Source: Ruminococcus flavefaciens (lineage in GTDB: Bacteria; Bacillota; Clostridia; Oscillospirales; Ruminococcaceae). From it: a DNA stretch of 64,000 bases. Of the stretch, positions 49,001 to 59,157 are shown piece after piece. How positions within the stretch are numbered: position 1 is the stretch's first letter; every line of letters starts with the position of its first letter. The stretch spans positions 44,609 through 108,608 of the forward strand of contig CACYSQ010000005.1 of assembly GCA_902777125.1 (NCBI GenBank). Reading direction: 5' to 3'. Made by a program: the position numbers and the translations under genes. The notes under the pieces were generated by a model. It did no database searches. It saw only the letters and a program-made list of their open reading frames with translations, and was not told where the DNA came from.

Positions 49001-50632
49001 ATGCTTTCATTTGATATTACCGATAGAAATATACGTGTCGTTAAGGGAACAGAGAGCAACGGCAAGATCAGGATCAGCTCCGCTGCAACTCTTAACGTTG
49101 AAGAAGGACTTATTGTAAACGGCCACGTTAAGGACGTCCCCAATGTTGCGACCCTCATCAACGGCGTGATCAAGAAGAACAAGATGCCCGATAAGGAAGC
49201 GATCGTTTCGATCTCCTCCAACCTCACGATCTTCAAGGAAATGACCGTTGCAAAGGGCAAGCCCCAGGAACTCCATAAGACCGTTAAGGCTCAGATGCAG
49301 GCTGAGCTCAACCTCGATGACTCCTACTCGGTATCCTATATCGTTGTAGGTGAGGCCGAGAGAACAGAGGGCAATTCCGAGCCGGCTTACAAGATCCTCG
49401 CTACTGCCTGCCCGAATGAGATCATCAACAGCTACAGAGAAGTATTCAAGTATCTCGGTATCTCGCTGAAGTCCCTTATGATCGGCTGCAACTGTATCAC
49501 AAAGGTTCTTCTCGCAGATACAAAGATCAAGTCGAAGATGCCCCTCCTCGCTGTTCAGATCGATAACAACTTCATCTCACTCAACCTCTATGAGCAGGGA
49601 CAGCTTTCATTCTCACGTTTCGCTTCTATCGACTCCGCTGACTACGGTTATTCAGAGGATTACGTTTTTGAAGCCGTTAACGAGAATATCTTCCGTATGC
49701 TCCAGTTCCACAGGAGCCGCAATACCGGCGAGACCATCGAGAACGTTATCTTCTACGGCGATACACACGATTATGTAAGACTTACCGATGAGCTCGAGAA
49801 ACTCGACCTCAAGACCAGCCTTATCAACGTTCCTCCGCAGATCCACGGCCACGAAAACCTTGAATTCTCACTGTATGCAAACGCTATCGGTGCTATGTTC
49901 AAGCGTAACAAGGATACCGAAAAGATCAACCTCCTTGAGACAGACCTCGGTACTGCCGTTAAGAACAAGATCAAGGACGACAGCGCCGGAAACCTCATCT
50001 TTATCGGTGCAGTTGCTCTCTCGATCATCGTTACAGGCGGCTGGTTCCTTCTCAGAAATATCAAGTCCAACAATATCAAGGACGATATCAAGAAGACCGA
50101 GACCTTTATCAACAGCGCTGAAACTCAGCACCAGCTCGATGTTCAGAAGCGTCTCGTTGACGTAAAGGGTCAGGTTGATACATATAAGCTCAACATGGAA
50201 AACCTCTATGCCGCTTATCTTTCACAGCCTGTTATCAACGGCAAGAAGTTCGATGCTATCCACGAAGTCGTTGAGGACACTATGAAGGAATACAAGATCG
50301 AACACGGTCTGCTTGAGCATAACGGCTTCGCTGACGGTACTATCACCCTTACTCTTACTGTTGACGCTGAAGAGAAGGACGACAAGCTGAAGATGGCTCA
50401 GGAATTCCCTGCTGAGTGCGTAAAGAGCCTTCTCGCTTACAAGCTCGACAACAGCAAGGTCCCCATGATCGGCGCTATATCCTATGCAGGATATACTGTT
50501 GAGCCCGCTGAAAAATCAGAAGAAGCCAAGGACGATGCCAAGGAGCAGACGATCTTCTCCTTGACTCTCAAGCTTAACGGCAGAAAGAGCGCATATGTTC
50601 CCGAAGGCGAAGAGTCTGAGACAGCAGAATAA
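49001..50632 (+). CDS. pilM: PilM-PilN fusion-like pilus assembly protein
   Basis: 543 aa. Residues 1 to about 310 have the actin-like fold of PilM (LSFDITDRNIRVVKG at the start, IENVIFYGDTHDYVRL late). A membrane helix follows (NLIFIGAVALSIIVTGGWFLL, about 330-352), then a coiled coil and an alpha/beta domain as in PilN, with no separate pilN gene next to it. In other systems PilM and PilN are two proteins that bind through the PilN tail; here they appear covalently joined. No recognisable ATP-phosphate loop was checked in detail. Confidence 0.8.
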   Translation: MLSFDITDRNIRVVKGTESNGKIRISSAATLNVEEGLIVNGHVKDVPNVATLINGVIKKNKMPDKEAIVSISSNLTIFKEMTVAKGKPQELHKTVKAQMQAELNLDDSYSVSYIVVGEAERTEGNSEPAYKILATACPNEIINSYREVFKYLGISLKSLMIGCNCITKVLLADTKIKSKMPLLAVQIDNNFISLNLYEQGQLSFSRFASIDSADYGYSEDYVFEAVNENIFRMLQFHRSRNTGETIENVIFYGDTHDYVRLTDELEKLDLKTSLINVPPQIHGHENLEFSLYANAIGAMFKRNKDTEKINLLETDLGTAVKNKIKDDSAGNLIFIGAVALSIIVTGGWFLLRNIKSNNIKDDIKKTETFINSAETQHQLDVQKRLVDVKGQVDTYKLNMENLYAAYLSQPVINGKKFDAIHEVVEDTMKEYKIEHGLLEHNGFADGTITLTLTVDAEEKDDKLKMAQEFPAECVKSLLAYKLDNSKVPMIGAISYAGYTVEPAEKSEEAKDDAKEQTIFSLTLKLNGRKSAYVPEGEESETAE

Positions 50633-50650
50633 TAGGGGAGGTAGATTAAA

Positions 50651-51454
50651 ATGAAACTTACTTACAGAGATAAGGTTATTCTTGGAGTAGTTCTGGCGAT
50701 CGCTATTTTCGTAGCCGGCTATTTCGCACTTATCAAAACAAAGAACGAAACTATCAAGAAGGATAATGACAGACTCAGCTCTCTTGAAGAGGTAGAGAAG
50801 GATTACAAGCAGAAGATCTCACAGATCGAGCCCCTCAAGCAGACTATCAACGAAACAGTTGCTGAGACAAACAAGATCACAGAAAAGTTCGTTGACAAGG
50901 ATAAGATCGCAAATCCTGTACTCCTCGATCAGTTCATGCAGCACTTCGCAAACGAGAATGATATAAGACTCACTTCCGTTGCTGTAAGCGACATGACAGA
51001 AAGCTCTCTCAACTACTACTACATGGAGGGCAGAGACATCGGTTCAGGCCTCCGTTCTATCGCTGATATCAACGGCGACTATCAGAAGCAGGTTGACAAG
51101 GAAAACGCAGAGTCCATTTCACTCAAGGAGAGAGAGATCCCTCCGACACTCATCACTCAGTACGGTATCACCGCTGAGGGTACTAAGGAAAACCTCTGGA
51201 AGCTCATGGACGCTATCGAGAAGTATGATGACGCACTCCTCATCAACTCCGTATCCTACCAGCTCAAGGACGAGGATCAGGATAATCCTGCATCCGGCAG
51301 CAAGCCCGAAGGTGATAACGCAAACAAGCCCAAGTCAGGCGATGACAAGGAGCACAAGACTATCGAACCGGAAGATGAATTAACAATCAACATGGTCGTA
51401 TCACTTTATTCTGTTTATGATCTCCAGCAGGTCAACGTCGAAGCTATCGAATAA
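50651..51454 (+). CDS. pilO: PilO-like pilus assembly protein
   Basis: 267 aa. Short cytoplasmic N-terminus, one membrane helix (VILGVVLAIAIFVAGYFALI), a coiled coil (about residues 35-85) and a ferredoxin-like C-terminal domain interrupted by a polar insert (DQDNPASGSKPEGDN). This is the PilO plan. It should pair with the PilN-like half of the upstream protein. 18 bp gap, GGGGAGG as ribosome site. Confidence 0.8.
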   Translation: MKLTYRDKVILGVVLAIAIFVAGYFALIKTKNETIKKDNDRLSSLEEVEKDYKQKISQIEPLKQTINETVAETNKITEKFVDKDKIANPVLLDQFMQHFANENDIRLTSVAVSDMTESSLNYYYMEGRDIGSGLRSIADINGDYQKQVDKENAESISLKEREIPPTLITQYGITAEGTKENLWKLMDAIEKYDDALLINSVSYQLKDEDQDNPASGSKPEGDNANKPKSGDDKEHKTIEPEDELTINMVVSLYSVYDLQQVNVEAIE

Positions 51455-51511
51455 TTCCGCAGCAAGCGCTTCAGTTATGAGAAAAATATAACTTGAAAGG
51501 CGGTAAGAAAG

Positions 51512-54500
51512 ATGAAAACTGAAAAAAGTAAACGTCTCAAGGGTTCAGTTCTGTTTACAGTAGTATCAGTAATGTCGATCATGATAATCTTCATGACTGC
51601 GACACTCGCTGTTGCTGCCGCGGCAAACAAAAGAGCCCGCAAGACCTATTCCTCAGCACAGTCTTCCTATACTGCGAGAACTGCTATCGACAGTATCCTC
51701 GCGGCGGTAGGTACAGACAAGGACTTCTCCAAGGCTGTAAGAAGTCTTCCGCTCAACGGGGAAATGGACATTGTAGTAAATGTCAACAATCCCTCAATGG
51801 GCCGCGTTGAAAACGCAAAGATCAAGTTCGTCGGAACAAAGACCGTCTTTGATCCCGATGAAACTGTAAACACATGGGTAACAAGAAATCTTTACAATAT
51901 CACTGCCGATGTTACTATCGGCGGTGAGACCACAAGAATTTCCACCAATATCCTCCAGGATCCTCCGCAGGGCGACGGCGGCGGCGGCGGTGCAGCGTTC
52001 CTTACATGGGGCGGCGCCGACATCGACAACCACACCTACGCATGGGGCGGTACCTACATCGGTATGGGTAAGTGGGGCGATAAGACCTGGAATACCGACC
52101 TGAACTACATCAGATGGTACAACCAGCAGAACAAGCTCACTGTACTCGAGGATAAGGATTACCTCACACATGAGCAGTATCATTTCCAGAATGATATGTC
52201 CCTTGAAGCTCCCTTCGTTGTAAACGGAAACCTCGACGCTGTAAATACAATGTCTATCTACTACACCTATCAGGGTACCGGTATCAATGCTCCCGGCGTT
52301 CAGATCTGGGGCGACCTCGTGACCGGAAACGATAAGGTAAAGGTCCACCTTACAGACGAGCTCAAGAACTATATCAAGAAAAACGGATACAGCTTCTACA
52401 CAATGCCGTACCTTTACATCGATGAGTCACTTATTGCTCCCAATAACCTCAATCTCGGTACGGACAGCAGCTCACACGCTTCACTGAATGTCCCGCTGAA
52501 TGTTTTCTGCGGCGACCTCCAGCTTCAGTCCAATAACCTTCATATCTCAGCAGATCTCTACTGCATGGACAGTGACAAGACCTCAGTTCTCGGCGGCGCA
52601 GGCTCTAACCTCTACAAGTGGTCAAGCAGCGTTGTTTCAGGACAGGCAAGCTACTCGACTCTCGGCGGTAACTTCTACTCAAAGGGTTCCGTCAAGATTG
52701 ACTGTTCAACTGATATCGCAGGCGATATGAAGATAGAGGGCGACCTCTTCGTCAACAGCAACCTCACCGTTCACGGTGATCTCGTTGTAGGCGGTACTAT
52801 CATCAAGAAGGGCAACCTCAACGTTACAGGCACTATCTATAATGATCATGCCGGTACGTTCGATGAGACCAAGAAGAATGAACTCTTCGAGCATATCCAC
52901 AAGACTACGAGCAACGAGCTCAAGGATTACCTCCTCCAGCAGGACGCTGCAGGCAAGGTCATCGTCAAGAACGCTGCTGTATGGCAGGGCACATGGCTCC
53001 AGCCAGGCGATAACCCTGTTTATAAGTGGGCAAGAAAGTCCTTCCTGAATGATACAAAGCTCAACGGCAGATATACTGCTGTTGCAGATCCCGATCTCGG
53101 AACCATCTATGATTTCGGCGGACAGGGTCTTAACTACTACGCTAATACAGGTGATCCTGCGATCGTTAACTATTTCGATGATAATATCTACGATCTCAAT
53201 GGACTCATCAACAAGAAGAATAACCCCTCCGGCGTTCAGGATTACTGGATCAGAAAGGGCTCTAACCCTGAGGAGATAGTAACCGATGCCGAAATGAATG
53301 CAGCCTGCATCACATCTGATGCTGCATATCCCGGAGCATCTCCTATTTCAGTCTACAAGGCTATGGCTCAGTCCGGCGGTACTATCTATCCGTCAAGAGC
53401 TGAAAGAGAGACCCTTCTCGGTCTTTACTGGCCTGTAAAGGGTATCGAGCACAGAGTTGTATCAGCAGCAAACGTTGATCCTGCTGACTACACAGCAATG
53501 ACTTCAACTGTGTATGAGGCGTTCTCACCTCAGATCATCAACATTACTCAGAGCTGTACCCTCAAGGGTGAATTCAACGGCGCCGTTACTATCAACGCAG
53601 GCGATGAGGATATCTATATCAGACTCCTCGATGTTGACTTCAAGAGTGCTGAGTCCTTAGTTGACGGCAAGAAGACAGTTGCAAATACTGCCCGCATCGT
53701 CGTAAATGAGCCCGGCGCAGGTAAGGTATACTTCGTTCTCGAAGGCATGGTAAAGAGTAACTATGACTACAAGGACGAGAAATCCGCAACCAAGCTCATC
53801 AAGACTGTTTACGACTGGCAGACAGAGTTCAACCTTGAAGCTATCGGCAATGAGCCCGGCAGCCGCACAGGTACTACCTACAACGGCAGCGGTATCCCGA
53901 TCGAAAAGATCGACGGCAAGAACCACGCTGTTATCAGAAATGATGCTACTCTCAAGGGCAACTGGGGCGCAGGCTCCGGAGTTCCAGATGTTGACGGCTA
54001 CCGTGATATCTATATCGTAGCTCCGGAATCCGGTGAGATATGGATAACACTCGATAACTACCAGACCGATAACATGATCCGTATCATCGTCGATGATACA
54101 GCAGACGGAGAGGTTTACTTCTACGTCAAGGGTACTTGTGTACTCGGTTCTAAGGGCGGTATCGTTTCCAAGACCCTCAAGACCATTTTTGACGACCCGA
54201 ACAAGAAGGTCAATGTCCTCAGCAGAAAGGGCGATCCCGTTATAGACGCAGCTGTTGCTAAGAACGGCTACGATATCCTCGAGCCTCTCAAGATCAGAAT
54301 GTATTCCGCAAAGAATGCTTCTCTTGAGATCAAGAACGAGGCACTCGTTACAGCTTATGTAACCGCTATCTATATGGACGTCAAGATGCCTACTGTTAAT
54401 ACCAATGACAAGATCAAGAATTCTATCATTTATGACGGTCAGCCGCTCAGCACAGCAAATCCGATGGAAGGCAGATTCGGCGTAATCGGTATGCTCAACG

Positions 54501-54637
54501 TTAGATCGGCAGACGCTCAGAACGACTGGACTCTCATCTACGTTACAGAAGATGAGGGCAGCGGCAAGAAGCAGATAGTTGACGCTGAGGGCGCACACGC
54601 ATATGAAGCTGTAGAATATATGGCTTATGCAAGATAA
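51512..54637 (+). CDS. Very large PilX-like surface/pilus protein
   Basis: 1041 aa. The N-terminus (LKGSVLFTVVSVMSIMIIFMTATLAVAAAANKRARKTY) is a pilin-like hydrophobic helix of the PilX type without a Glu5. The rest is extracellular and beta-rich. A stretch at about residues 390-445 (DIAGDMKIEGDLFVNSNLTVHGDLVVGGTII) looks like bactofilin or other polymer-forming beta-helix rungs, and Gly-rich GGGGGAAF is seen near 155. No enzyme motif. Size and place among minor pilins suggest a pilus-tip adhesin, an inference. Confidence 0.72.
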   Translation: MKTEKSKRLKGSVLFTVVSVMSIMIIFMTATLAVAAAANKRARKTYSSAQSSYTARTAIDSILAAVGTDKDFSKAVRSLPLNGEMDIVVNVNNPSMGRVENAKIKFVGTKTVFDPDETVNTWVTRNLYNITADVTIGGETTRISTNILQDPPQGDGGGGGAAFLTWGGADIDNHTYAWGGTYIGMGKWGDKTWNTDLNYIRWYNQQNKLTVLEDKDYLTHEQYHFQNDMSLEAPFVVNGNLDAVNTMSIYYTYQGTGINAPGVQIWGDLVTGNDKVKVHLTDELKNYIKKNGYSFYTMPYLYIDESLIAPNNLNLGTDSSSHASLNVPLNVFCGDLQLQSNNLHISADLYCMDSDKTSVLGGAGSNLYKWSSSVVSGQASYSTLGGNFYSKGSVKIDCSTDIAGDMKIEGDLFVNSNLTVHGDLVVGGTIIKKGNLNVTGTIYNDHAGTFDETKKNELFEHIHKTTSNELKDYLLQQDAAGKVIVKNAAVWQGTWLQPGDNPVYKWARKSFLNDTKLNGRYTAVADPDLGTIYDFGGQGLNYYANTGDPAIVNYFDDNIYDLNGLINKKNNPSGVQDYWIRKGSNPEEIVTDAEMNAACITSDAAYPGASPISVYKAMAQSGGTIYPSRAERETLLGLYWPVKGIEHRVVSAANVDPADYTAMTSTVYEAFSPQIINITQSCTLKGEFNGAVTINAGDEDIYIRLLDVDFKSAESLVDGKKTVANTARIVVNEPGAGKVYFVLEGMVKSNYDYKDEKSATKLIKTVYDWQTEFNLEAIGNEPGSRTGTTYNGSGIPIEKIDGKNHAVIRNDATLKGNWGAGSGVPDVDGYRDIYIVAPESGEIWITLDNYQTDNMIRIIVDDTADGEVYFYVKGTCVLGSKGGIVSKTLKTIFDDPNKKVNVLSRKGDPVIDAAVAKNGYDILEPLKIRMYSAKNASLEIKNEALVTAYVTAIYMDVKMPTVNTNDKIKNSIIYDGQPLSTANPMEGRFGVIGMLNVRSADAQNDWTLIYVTEDEGSGKKQIVDAEGAHAYEAVEYMAYAR

Positions 54638-54650
54638 GGAGGTATGACGC

Positions 54651-55133
54651 ATGAAAAAGCTGAAAAGTAAATTAAGCGGCATGACTCTCGTTGAGATGAT
54701 CGTTGCGCTTGCAGTTTTCGCTATGCTTGCTCTTATCCTCGTGCTTATGGGTAGCGCGGTTGAAAAAAACACCCGCGCTGCCAATAACCTCAACTCAAGA
54801 ATCGCAGTGAACGGACCTATCGCTGAGGCTCAGAATACGAAGGATTCATTCCTCGCGGATAATAATTTCGTAATCCAGGTCGCTAACGGCAAGGACGTTT
54901 CCACTAATGCAAACGGCGAAAACGTTTATAACTACATCAACATCGAAGGCACTCTCTGCTACGTTAATCCGACAGACTCCGACAACGAGATCGTTACAAA
55001 CGTGGTAACTACCAATGCTCAGGGCGGTACGGATGTAATTCCTGACCCGACCCTCGAGCCCGGCGATTACGTTCCGAAGTACATCATCGTTACCATGCCG
55101 CAGAACGCTACTACCACAGCGGCTACAACGTGA
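54651..55133 (+). CDS. Minor prepilin
   Basis: 160 aa. Type IV prepilin leader KSKLSG cut before MTLVEMIVALAVFAMLALILVLM, with Glu5. The body is short and Thr/Asn-rich. Should be processed by the prepilin peptidase at 56509. GGAGG upstream. Confidence 0.85.
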   Translation: MKKLKSKLSGMTLVEMIVALAVFAMLALILVLMGSAVEKNTRAANNLNSRIAVNGPIAEAQNTKDSFLADNNFVIQVANGKDVSTNANGENVYNYINIEGTLCYVNPTDSDNEIVTNVVTTNAQGGTDVIPDPTLEPGDYVPKYIIVTMPQNATTTAATT

Positions 55134-55145
55134 GGAGGGTGACGT

Positions 55146-56462
55146 ATGAAGGATAACAGAAAACTAAAAGGCTTTACGCTCATTGAGCTGCTCGTTGTAA
55201 TGGCGATATTCGGTATTCTCATGGTCGCCGTTATGCAGATACTCAATCCTCTCAACAAGCTCTCGAAGCGTGCTACCCTCCAGGAAGCAAACGCTGCGGC
55301 TGTTGACAATATCAAGAGCTACATGGAGAGCTCGCTCAGATATTCGGATTGTATCGAGGTCAATGTAGGTGCTCTCACGGACAATAAGGGCAACTTCCTC
55401 CGTGATACATCAATCTATAATCAGACTAAGCTCAACAATACCTTCGGCGTAAAGACTCTCACAGGCGGTGCTCAGACGGTTACTCCCGAAGAGGCAGCAG
55501 TTGTCAACTTCCTCGATAACCACTATTCAAACAGGGTTACTCCCAATACCGAGGATAAGGCAGAGCCCGCTACCGGCAGAGTTTATATGCTCAAGATCGA
55601 CAATGCAAACGGCGGCGTCATCAGCGAGAAGTCATGGAACTTCAAGGCAGGCTACACCTACACCAAGTTCTATGAGGACGATACAGAGTTCGAGGGCGTT
55701 ACCTACCACAAGGGCGAGATCATGAAGAAGCTCGACGAAAACGGTAACGTTGTAAACGATATCGGAAGAGTTAACGCTTCCATCACACTCAATGATTCAG
55801 ATTCAAGCGTTATCAACCCGGTTTACTATGAATACTACTCATTCTATATAGCTCCCGGCTATAACAACATCGAGACAGTATTCGATACCTCCGAGCTCAC
55901 AGGCTTCGATACATCTGATGATACATCAGACGATTACTACGCTGCTGTAAAGCCCGCTAAATCGGTAAAGGGCAATACCTATACCGACTTCTCGAAGGAT
56001 ATGTTCTCTCTCAGCGTTGTCACCTACAAGAACGATAAGGACGGCGATGACGAGTACCTCTACAGAGGTCAGGCTAAGCAGAAGGACGAGAATGACGTTG
56101 CTCATATCTATGAGGCATTCCAGTCACCCTTCGCCCTTTCCAATATGAATATGTCGCTCGTCAATATCAATTCACAGTTCAGCCAGAACAAGGGCAGCGA
56201 TAACTACGGTCCCGTAAGATATCAGGGCCCCAAGGACGGCAAGGACTATGAGCCCACTATGATGGTTGAGGGCGATAACGACCACTGGAAGTATGAGAAG
56301 ATCACTTCAGACAAGGCTCCGAAGATAGATACAAGACTCTTCGTTCATTCTCCTAATATGGAGGCTCAGGCTAAGGCCAATGCTGCTCATGCAGCAAAGA
56401 AGACCGACGGTCTCTACGAGGACTGCATCTACTTCATCTTTACACTTCCTGATTTCAAGTAA
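55146..56462 (+). CDS. Minor prepilin, large
   Basis: 438 aa. Leader NRKLKG cut before FTLIELLVVMAIFGILMVAVM, with Glu5 of the mature helix. The globular part is Asp/Tyr-rich (DDTSDDTSDDYY near residue 255) and much longer than a normal pilin. Probably an initiating or tip component together with the two genes upstream. A strong terminator follows. Confidence 0.85.
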   Translation: MKDNRKLKGFTLIELLVVMAIFGILMVAVMQILNPLNKLSKRATLQEANAAAVDNIKSYMESSLRYSDCIEVNVGALTDNKGNFLRDTSIYNQTKLNNTFGVKTLTGGAQTVTPEEAAVVNFLDNHYSNRVTPNTEDKAEPATGRVYMLKIDNANGGVISEKSWNFKAGYTYTKFYEDDTEFEGVTYHKGEIMKKLDENGNVVNDIGRVNASITLNDSDSSVINPVYYEYYSFYIAPGYNNIETVFDTSELTGFDTSDDTSDDYYAAVKPAKSVKGNTYTDFSKDMFSLSVVTYKNDKDGDDEYLYRGQAKQKDENDVAHIYEAFQSPFALSNMNMSLVNINSQFSQNKGSDNYGPVRYQGPKDGKDYEPTMMVEGDNDHWKYEKITSDKAPKIDTRLFVHSPNMEAQAKANAAHAAKKTDGLYEDCIYFIFTLPDFK

Positions 56463-56472
56463 GCATAAAAAA

Positions 56473-56510
56473 ACAGGCAGCAGTCAAATGCTGCTGCCTG
56501 TAATTCTTTT
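56473..56510. terminator. Bidirectional terminator between minor pilin and pilD
   Basis: ACAGGCAGCAG / CTGCTGCCTGT stem, 7-base loop, A tract left and AATTCTTTT right. Confidence 0.85.
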
Positions 56511-57351
56511 ACTGCTGTACCGGCGCTTTGAGAAGTTCAAGGTACCAGTCAGCGATACCGTTTCCCCAAAGAGCACCGATCGCGATGCCGATCGAAAGGA
56601 AAGGTCCGAATGCAAACTTTGAATTGCCGGTGACAAACTTGTTTATAAGTCCGGCAACAGCGGCAACTACAATGCCGATCAATGCTGAAACGATAATAGC
56701 TTTTGTTCCGAGGAGAGCACCCGCTGCAAACATCAGTACGGTATCTCCAAGCTCGATAGCACGGTAATCCTCACCGGTCTTCTTCTTGATGAAGACCCTG
56801 CTGATCTCACCGATTATGTAAAAGGGAAGACTTATTGCAAATGCACCGATTATGCGGTGGAGCAGAGTTGACTGGTCAGTGAGCAGTGCCGAGGGGATCG
56901 CAAGCAGGAACACCATGCCGACGATTATAAGGTCGATCTCCATTGTGTCCCAGTCCATGAAGCCGATGATTATCAGAAGCGACATCAGAACGCAGGTTAT
57001 TATGGATCCAGCATTAAAGTCCATAACGAAAAAGGTCAGAACATAGAGGAAGCCGTTAAGGCTCTCAACTATGGGATAGCGCGGGGAGATCTTCTCGCCG
57101 CAGCTATGACATTTGCCGCGGAGCATGAGCCAGCTGAATACCGGTATCAGGTCGATAGCGCGTATCTTGGCACCGCAGGTCATGCAGTGGGACGAACGCT
57201 TGATGAGCGATTCGTGACGCGGTAAACGAAGGATCACAACGTTAAGAAAGCTTCCTATGCTGATCCCGAAGAGGAATGCCACGATGTAGAATGCCGCGAG
57301 AAATACGGGGCTGATATCACTGTCGTGGAGCATATTGAAAAAATTTGACAT
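56509..57351 (-). CDS. pilD: Prepilin peptidase (leader peptidase/N-methyltransferase)
   Basis: 280 aa with about eight membrane helices. N-terminal FGISIGSFLNVVILRLPR, the two zinc Cys pairs CMTCGAKI and CHSCGEKI, and the catalytic Asp motifs GFMDWDTMEID and AIELGDTVL. It cleaves and N-methylates all the prepilins encoded here. It is read against the rest of the locus. Confidence 0.92.
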   Translation of the reverse strand: MSNFFNMLHDSDISPVFLAAFYIVAFLFGISIGSFLNVVILRLPRHESLIKRSSHCMTCGAKIRAIDLIPVFSWLMLRGKCHSCGEKISPRYPIVESLNGFLYVLTFFVMDFNAGSIITCVLMSLLIIIGFMDWDTMEIDLIIVGMVFLLAIPSALLTDQSTLLHRIIGAFAISLPFYIIGEISRVFIKKKTGEDYRAIELGDTVLMFAAGALLGTKAIIVSALIGIVVAAVAGLINKFVTGNSKFAFGPFLSIGIAIGALWGNGIADWYLELLKAPVQQ

Positions 57352-57459
57352 TGGGTGAAAACCCTCCTTACATTATTATTGCTAATTCATATTATAGCAT
57401 AAATCAAATAAATTTCAAGTCTATTCTTCAATTAAAATTTTAAAAAGCGGAGGTTTGTT

Positions 57460-59142
57460 ATGAGAAACGAGAGAATTGGTGACTACTTAGTCAGCCAGGG
57501 GCTTATCAATGACGATCAGCTCCAGAAGGTTCTTACAGCTCAGAAAGAGTCCAACGGAACCAAAAAGTTCGGCGACGTTGTCGTTGAACTCGGCTTTATG
57601 TCGGAAGTGAACTTCACAAAGGCACTCGCCGGCAAGCTGAGAGTACAGTATGTTGACCTCGATAATACCGAGATCAACACAGAAGCAGTTCAGAAGGTTC
57701 CGGAGGCGCTGGCAAGAAAGCACACCGTAATCGCGATCAATGTTCAGGGTAAACGTCTTACCGTTGCTACCAACGATCCTGTAAACTTCATCGTTCTCGA
57801 GGATATCAAGGTTTCAACAGGTATGGATACCGTTCCTGTACTTGCAACAACATCTGCTATCAATAAGGCTATCGGTAAATGCTACTCAATGCAGAACGTT
57901 GACAGCGTTCTCGAAGGCGTTAACGCAATGGGCGGCGACCTCGGCGAAATGAGCGCAGAGGACGCAGAGGCTAAAGACAGAGTTGAAAATGCTCCTATCG
58001 TTAAGCTCGCTACAACTATCGTTGAAAACTCCTACAGAGCAGACGCTACCGATATCCATATCGAGCCCTTCGAGAAGTATACCCGTATCCGTATCCGTGT
58101 TAACGGCGACCTCGTTGAGCTGATGAATATTTCAAGTGCTGTACATAACGCTCTTACAACCCGTCTCAAGCTCATAAGCGGTATGAATATCGCTGAAAAG
58201 CGTATCCCTCAGGACGGTCGTTTCACTCAGGTCGTTGACGGTACTACCCTCGATGTCCGTGTTTCGTCACTTCCTATGGTAAGCGGCGAGAAGATCGTTA
58301 TCCGAATCCTCTCAACCGGACAGATTGCTCTCCGTAAGATCACAGACCTTGGTATGTCTGATTACAACTACCAGCTCTTCGAGTCAATGCTCCGCGTTCC
58401 TCAGGGCGTTATCCTTGTAACAGGACCTACCGGTTCCGGTAAAACAACAACCCTTTACGCTGCTCTCGGTGAGATCGCCAAGCCGAACGTAAACGTTGTT
58501 ACAGTTGAAGACCCTGTCGAGAAGAACATCGACGGTATCAACCAGTGTCAGGTTAACCAGAAGGCCGGCATGACTTTCGCCGCTGCCCTCCGTTCAATCC
58601 TTCGTCAGGACCCTGACGTTGTCATGGTCGGAGAGATGCGTGACTCGGAGACCGCAGATATCGGTATCCGTGCCGCTATCACCGGACACCTTGTTCTTTC
58701 GACCCTCCATACAAACGACGCTGCCTCCACTGTTGTCCGTCTCGTTGATATGGGCGTTGCTCCCTACATGGTTGCTACCTCACTCATCGGCGTTATCGCA
58801 CAGCGACTCGTTAAGGTTCTCTGTTCTGAGTGCAAGAAGCCCAGAATGTCCACCGAGGAGGAAAATGACCTCATGGGCATCGACCACTCTATCCAGATAT
58901 TCGAGCCCTGCGGCTGTCCTTCCTGCAACAACACAGGCTACAGAGGAAGAACCGCTATCCACGAGATCATTCACTGTTCTGCTAATGTTCGTACTATCAT
59001 CGCTGCTAACGGAAGCAAGGAAGAGATCGAGGCTGCTGCCAAGGCTAACGGCACAAAGCTCCTCCGTGATAACGTTTCCGAGCTCGTTCAGGCTGGTATG
59101 ACCTCTATCACAGAGCTTATCAGAACAACCTACACAGTATAA
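57460..59142 (+). CDS. pilB: Type IV pilus assembly ATPase
   Basis: 560 aa. N-terminal GspE-N domain, then Walker A GPTGSGKTTTLYAAL, Asp box, MVGEMRDSETA (Walker B region) and LSTLHTNDA His box. The C-terminal zinc module has CSECKK and CGCPSCNNTGY. Drives pilus extension by powering pilin insertion. GGAGG before the ATG. Confidence 0.95.
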   Translation: MRNERIGDYLVSQGLINDDQLQKVLTAQKESNGTKKFGDVVVELGFMSEVNFTKALAGKLRVQYVDLDNTEINTEAVQKVPEALARKHTVIAINVQGKRLTVATNDPVNFIVLEDIKVSTGMDTVPVLATTSAINKAIGKCYSMQNVDSVLEGVNAMGGDLGEMSAEDAEAKDRVENAPIVKLATTIVENSYRADATDIHIEPFEKYTRIRIRVNGDLVELMNISSAVHNALTTRLKLISGMNIAEKRIPQDGRFTQVVDGTTLDVRVSSLPMVSGEKIVIRILSTGQIALRKITDLGMSDYNYQLFESMLRVPQGVILVTGPTGSGKTTTLYAALGEIAKPNVNVVTVEDPVEKNIDGINQCQVNQKAGMTFAAALRSILRQDPDVVMVGEMRDSETADIGIRAAITGHLVLSTLHTNDAASTVVRLVDMGVAPYMVATSLIGVIAQRLVKVLCSECKKPRMSTEEENDLMGIDHSIQIFEPCGCPSCNNTGYRGRTAIHEIIHCSANVRTIIAANGSKEEIEAAAKANGTKLLRDNVSELVQAGMTSITELIRTTYTV

Positions 59143-59157
59143 TAGGAGGCTATTACG

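Noticed and set aside
53657-54793. 378-codon minus-strand open frame over the end of the PilX-like gene
   Set aside because: Shadow frame over a gene inside a tight plus-strand operon.
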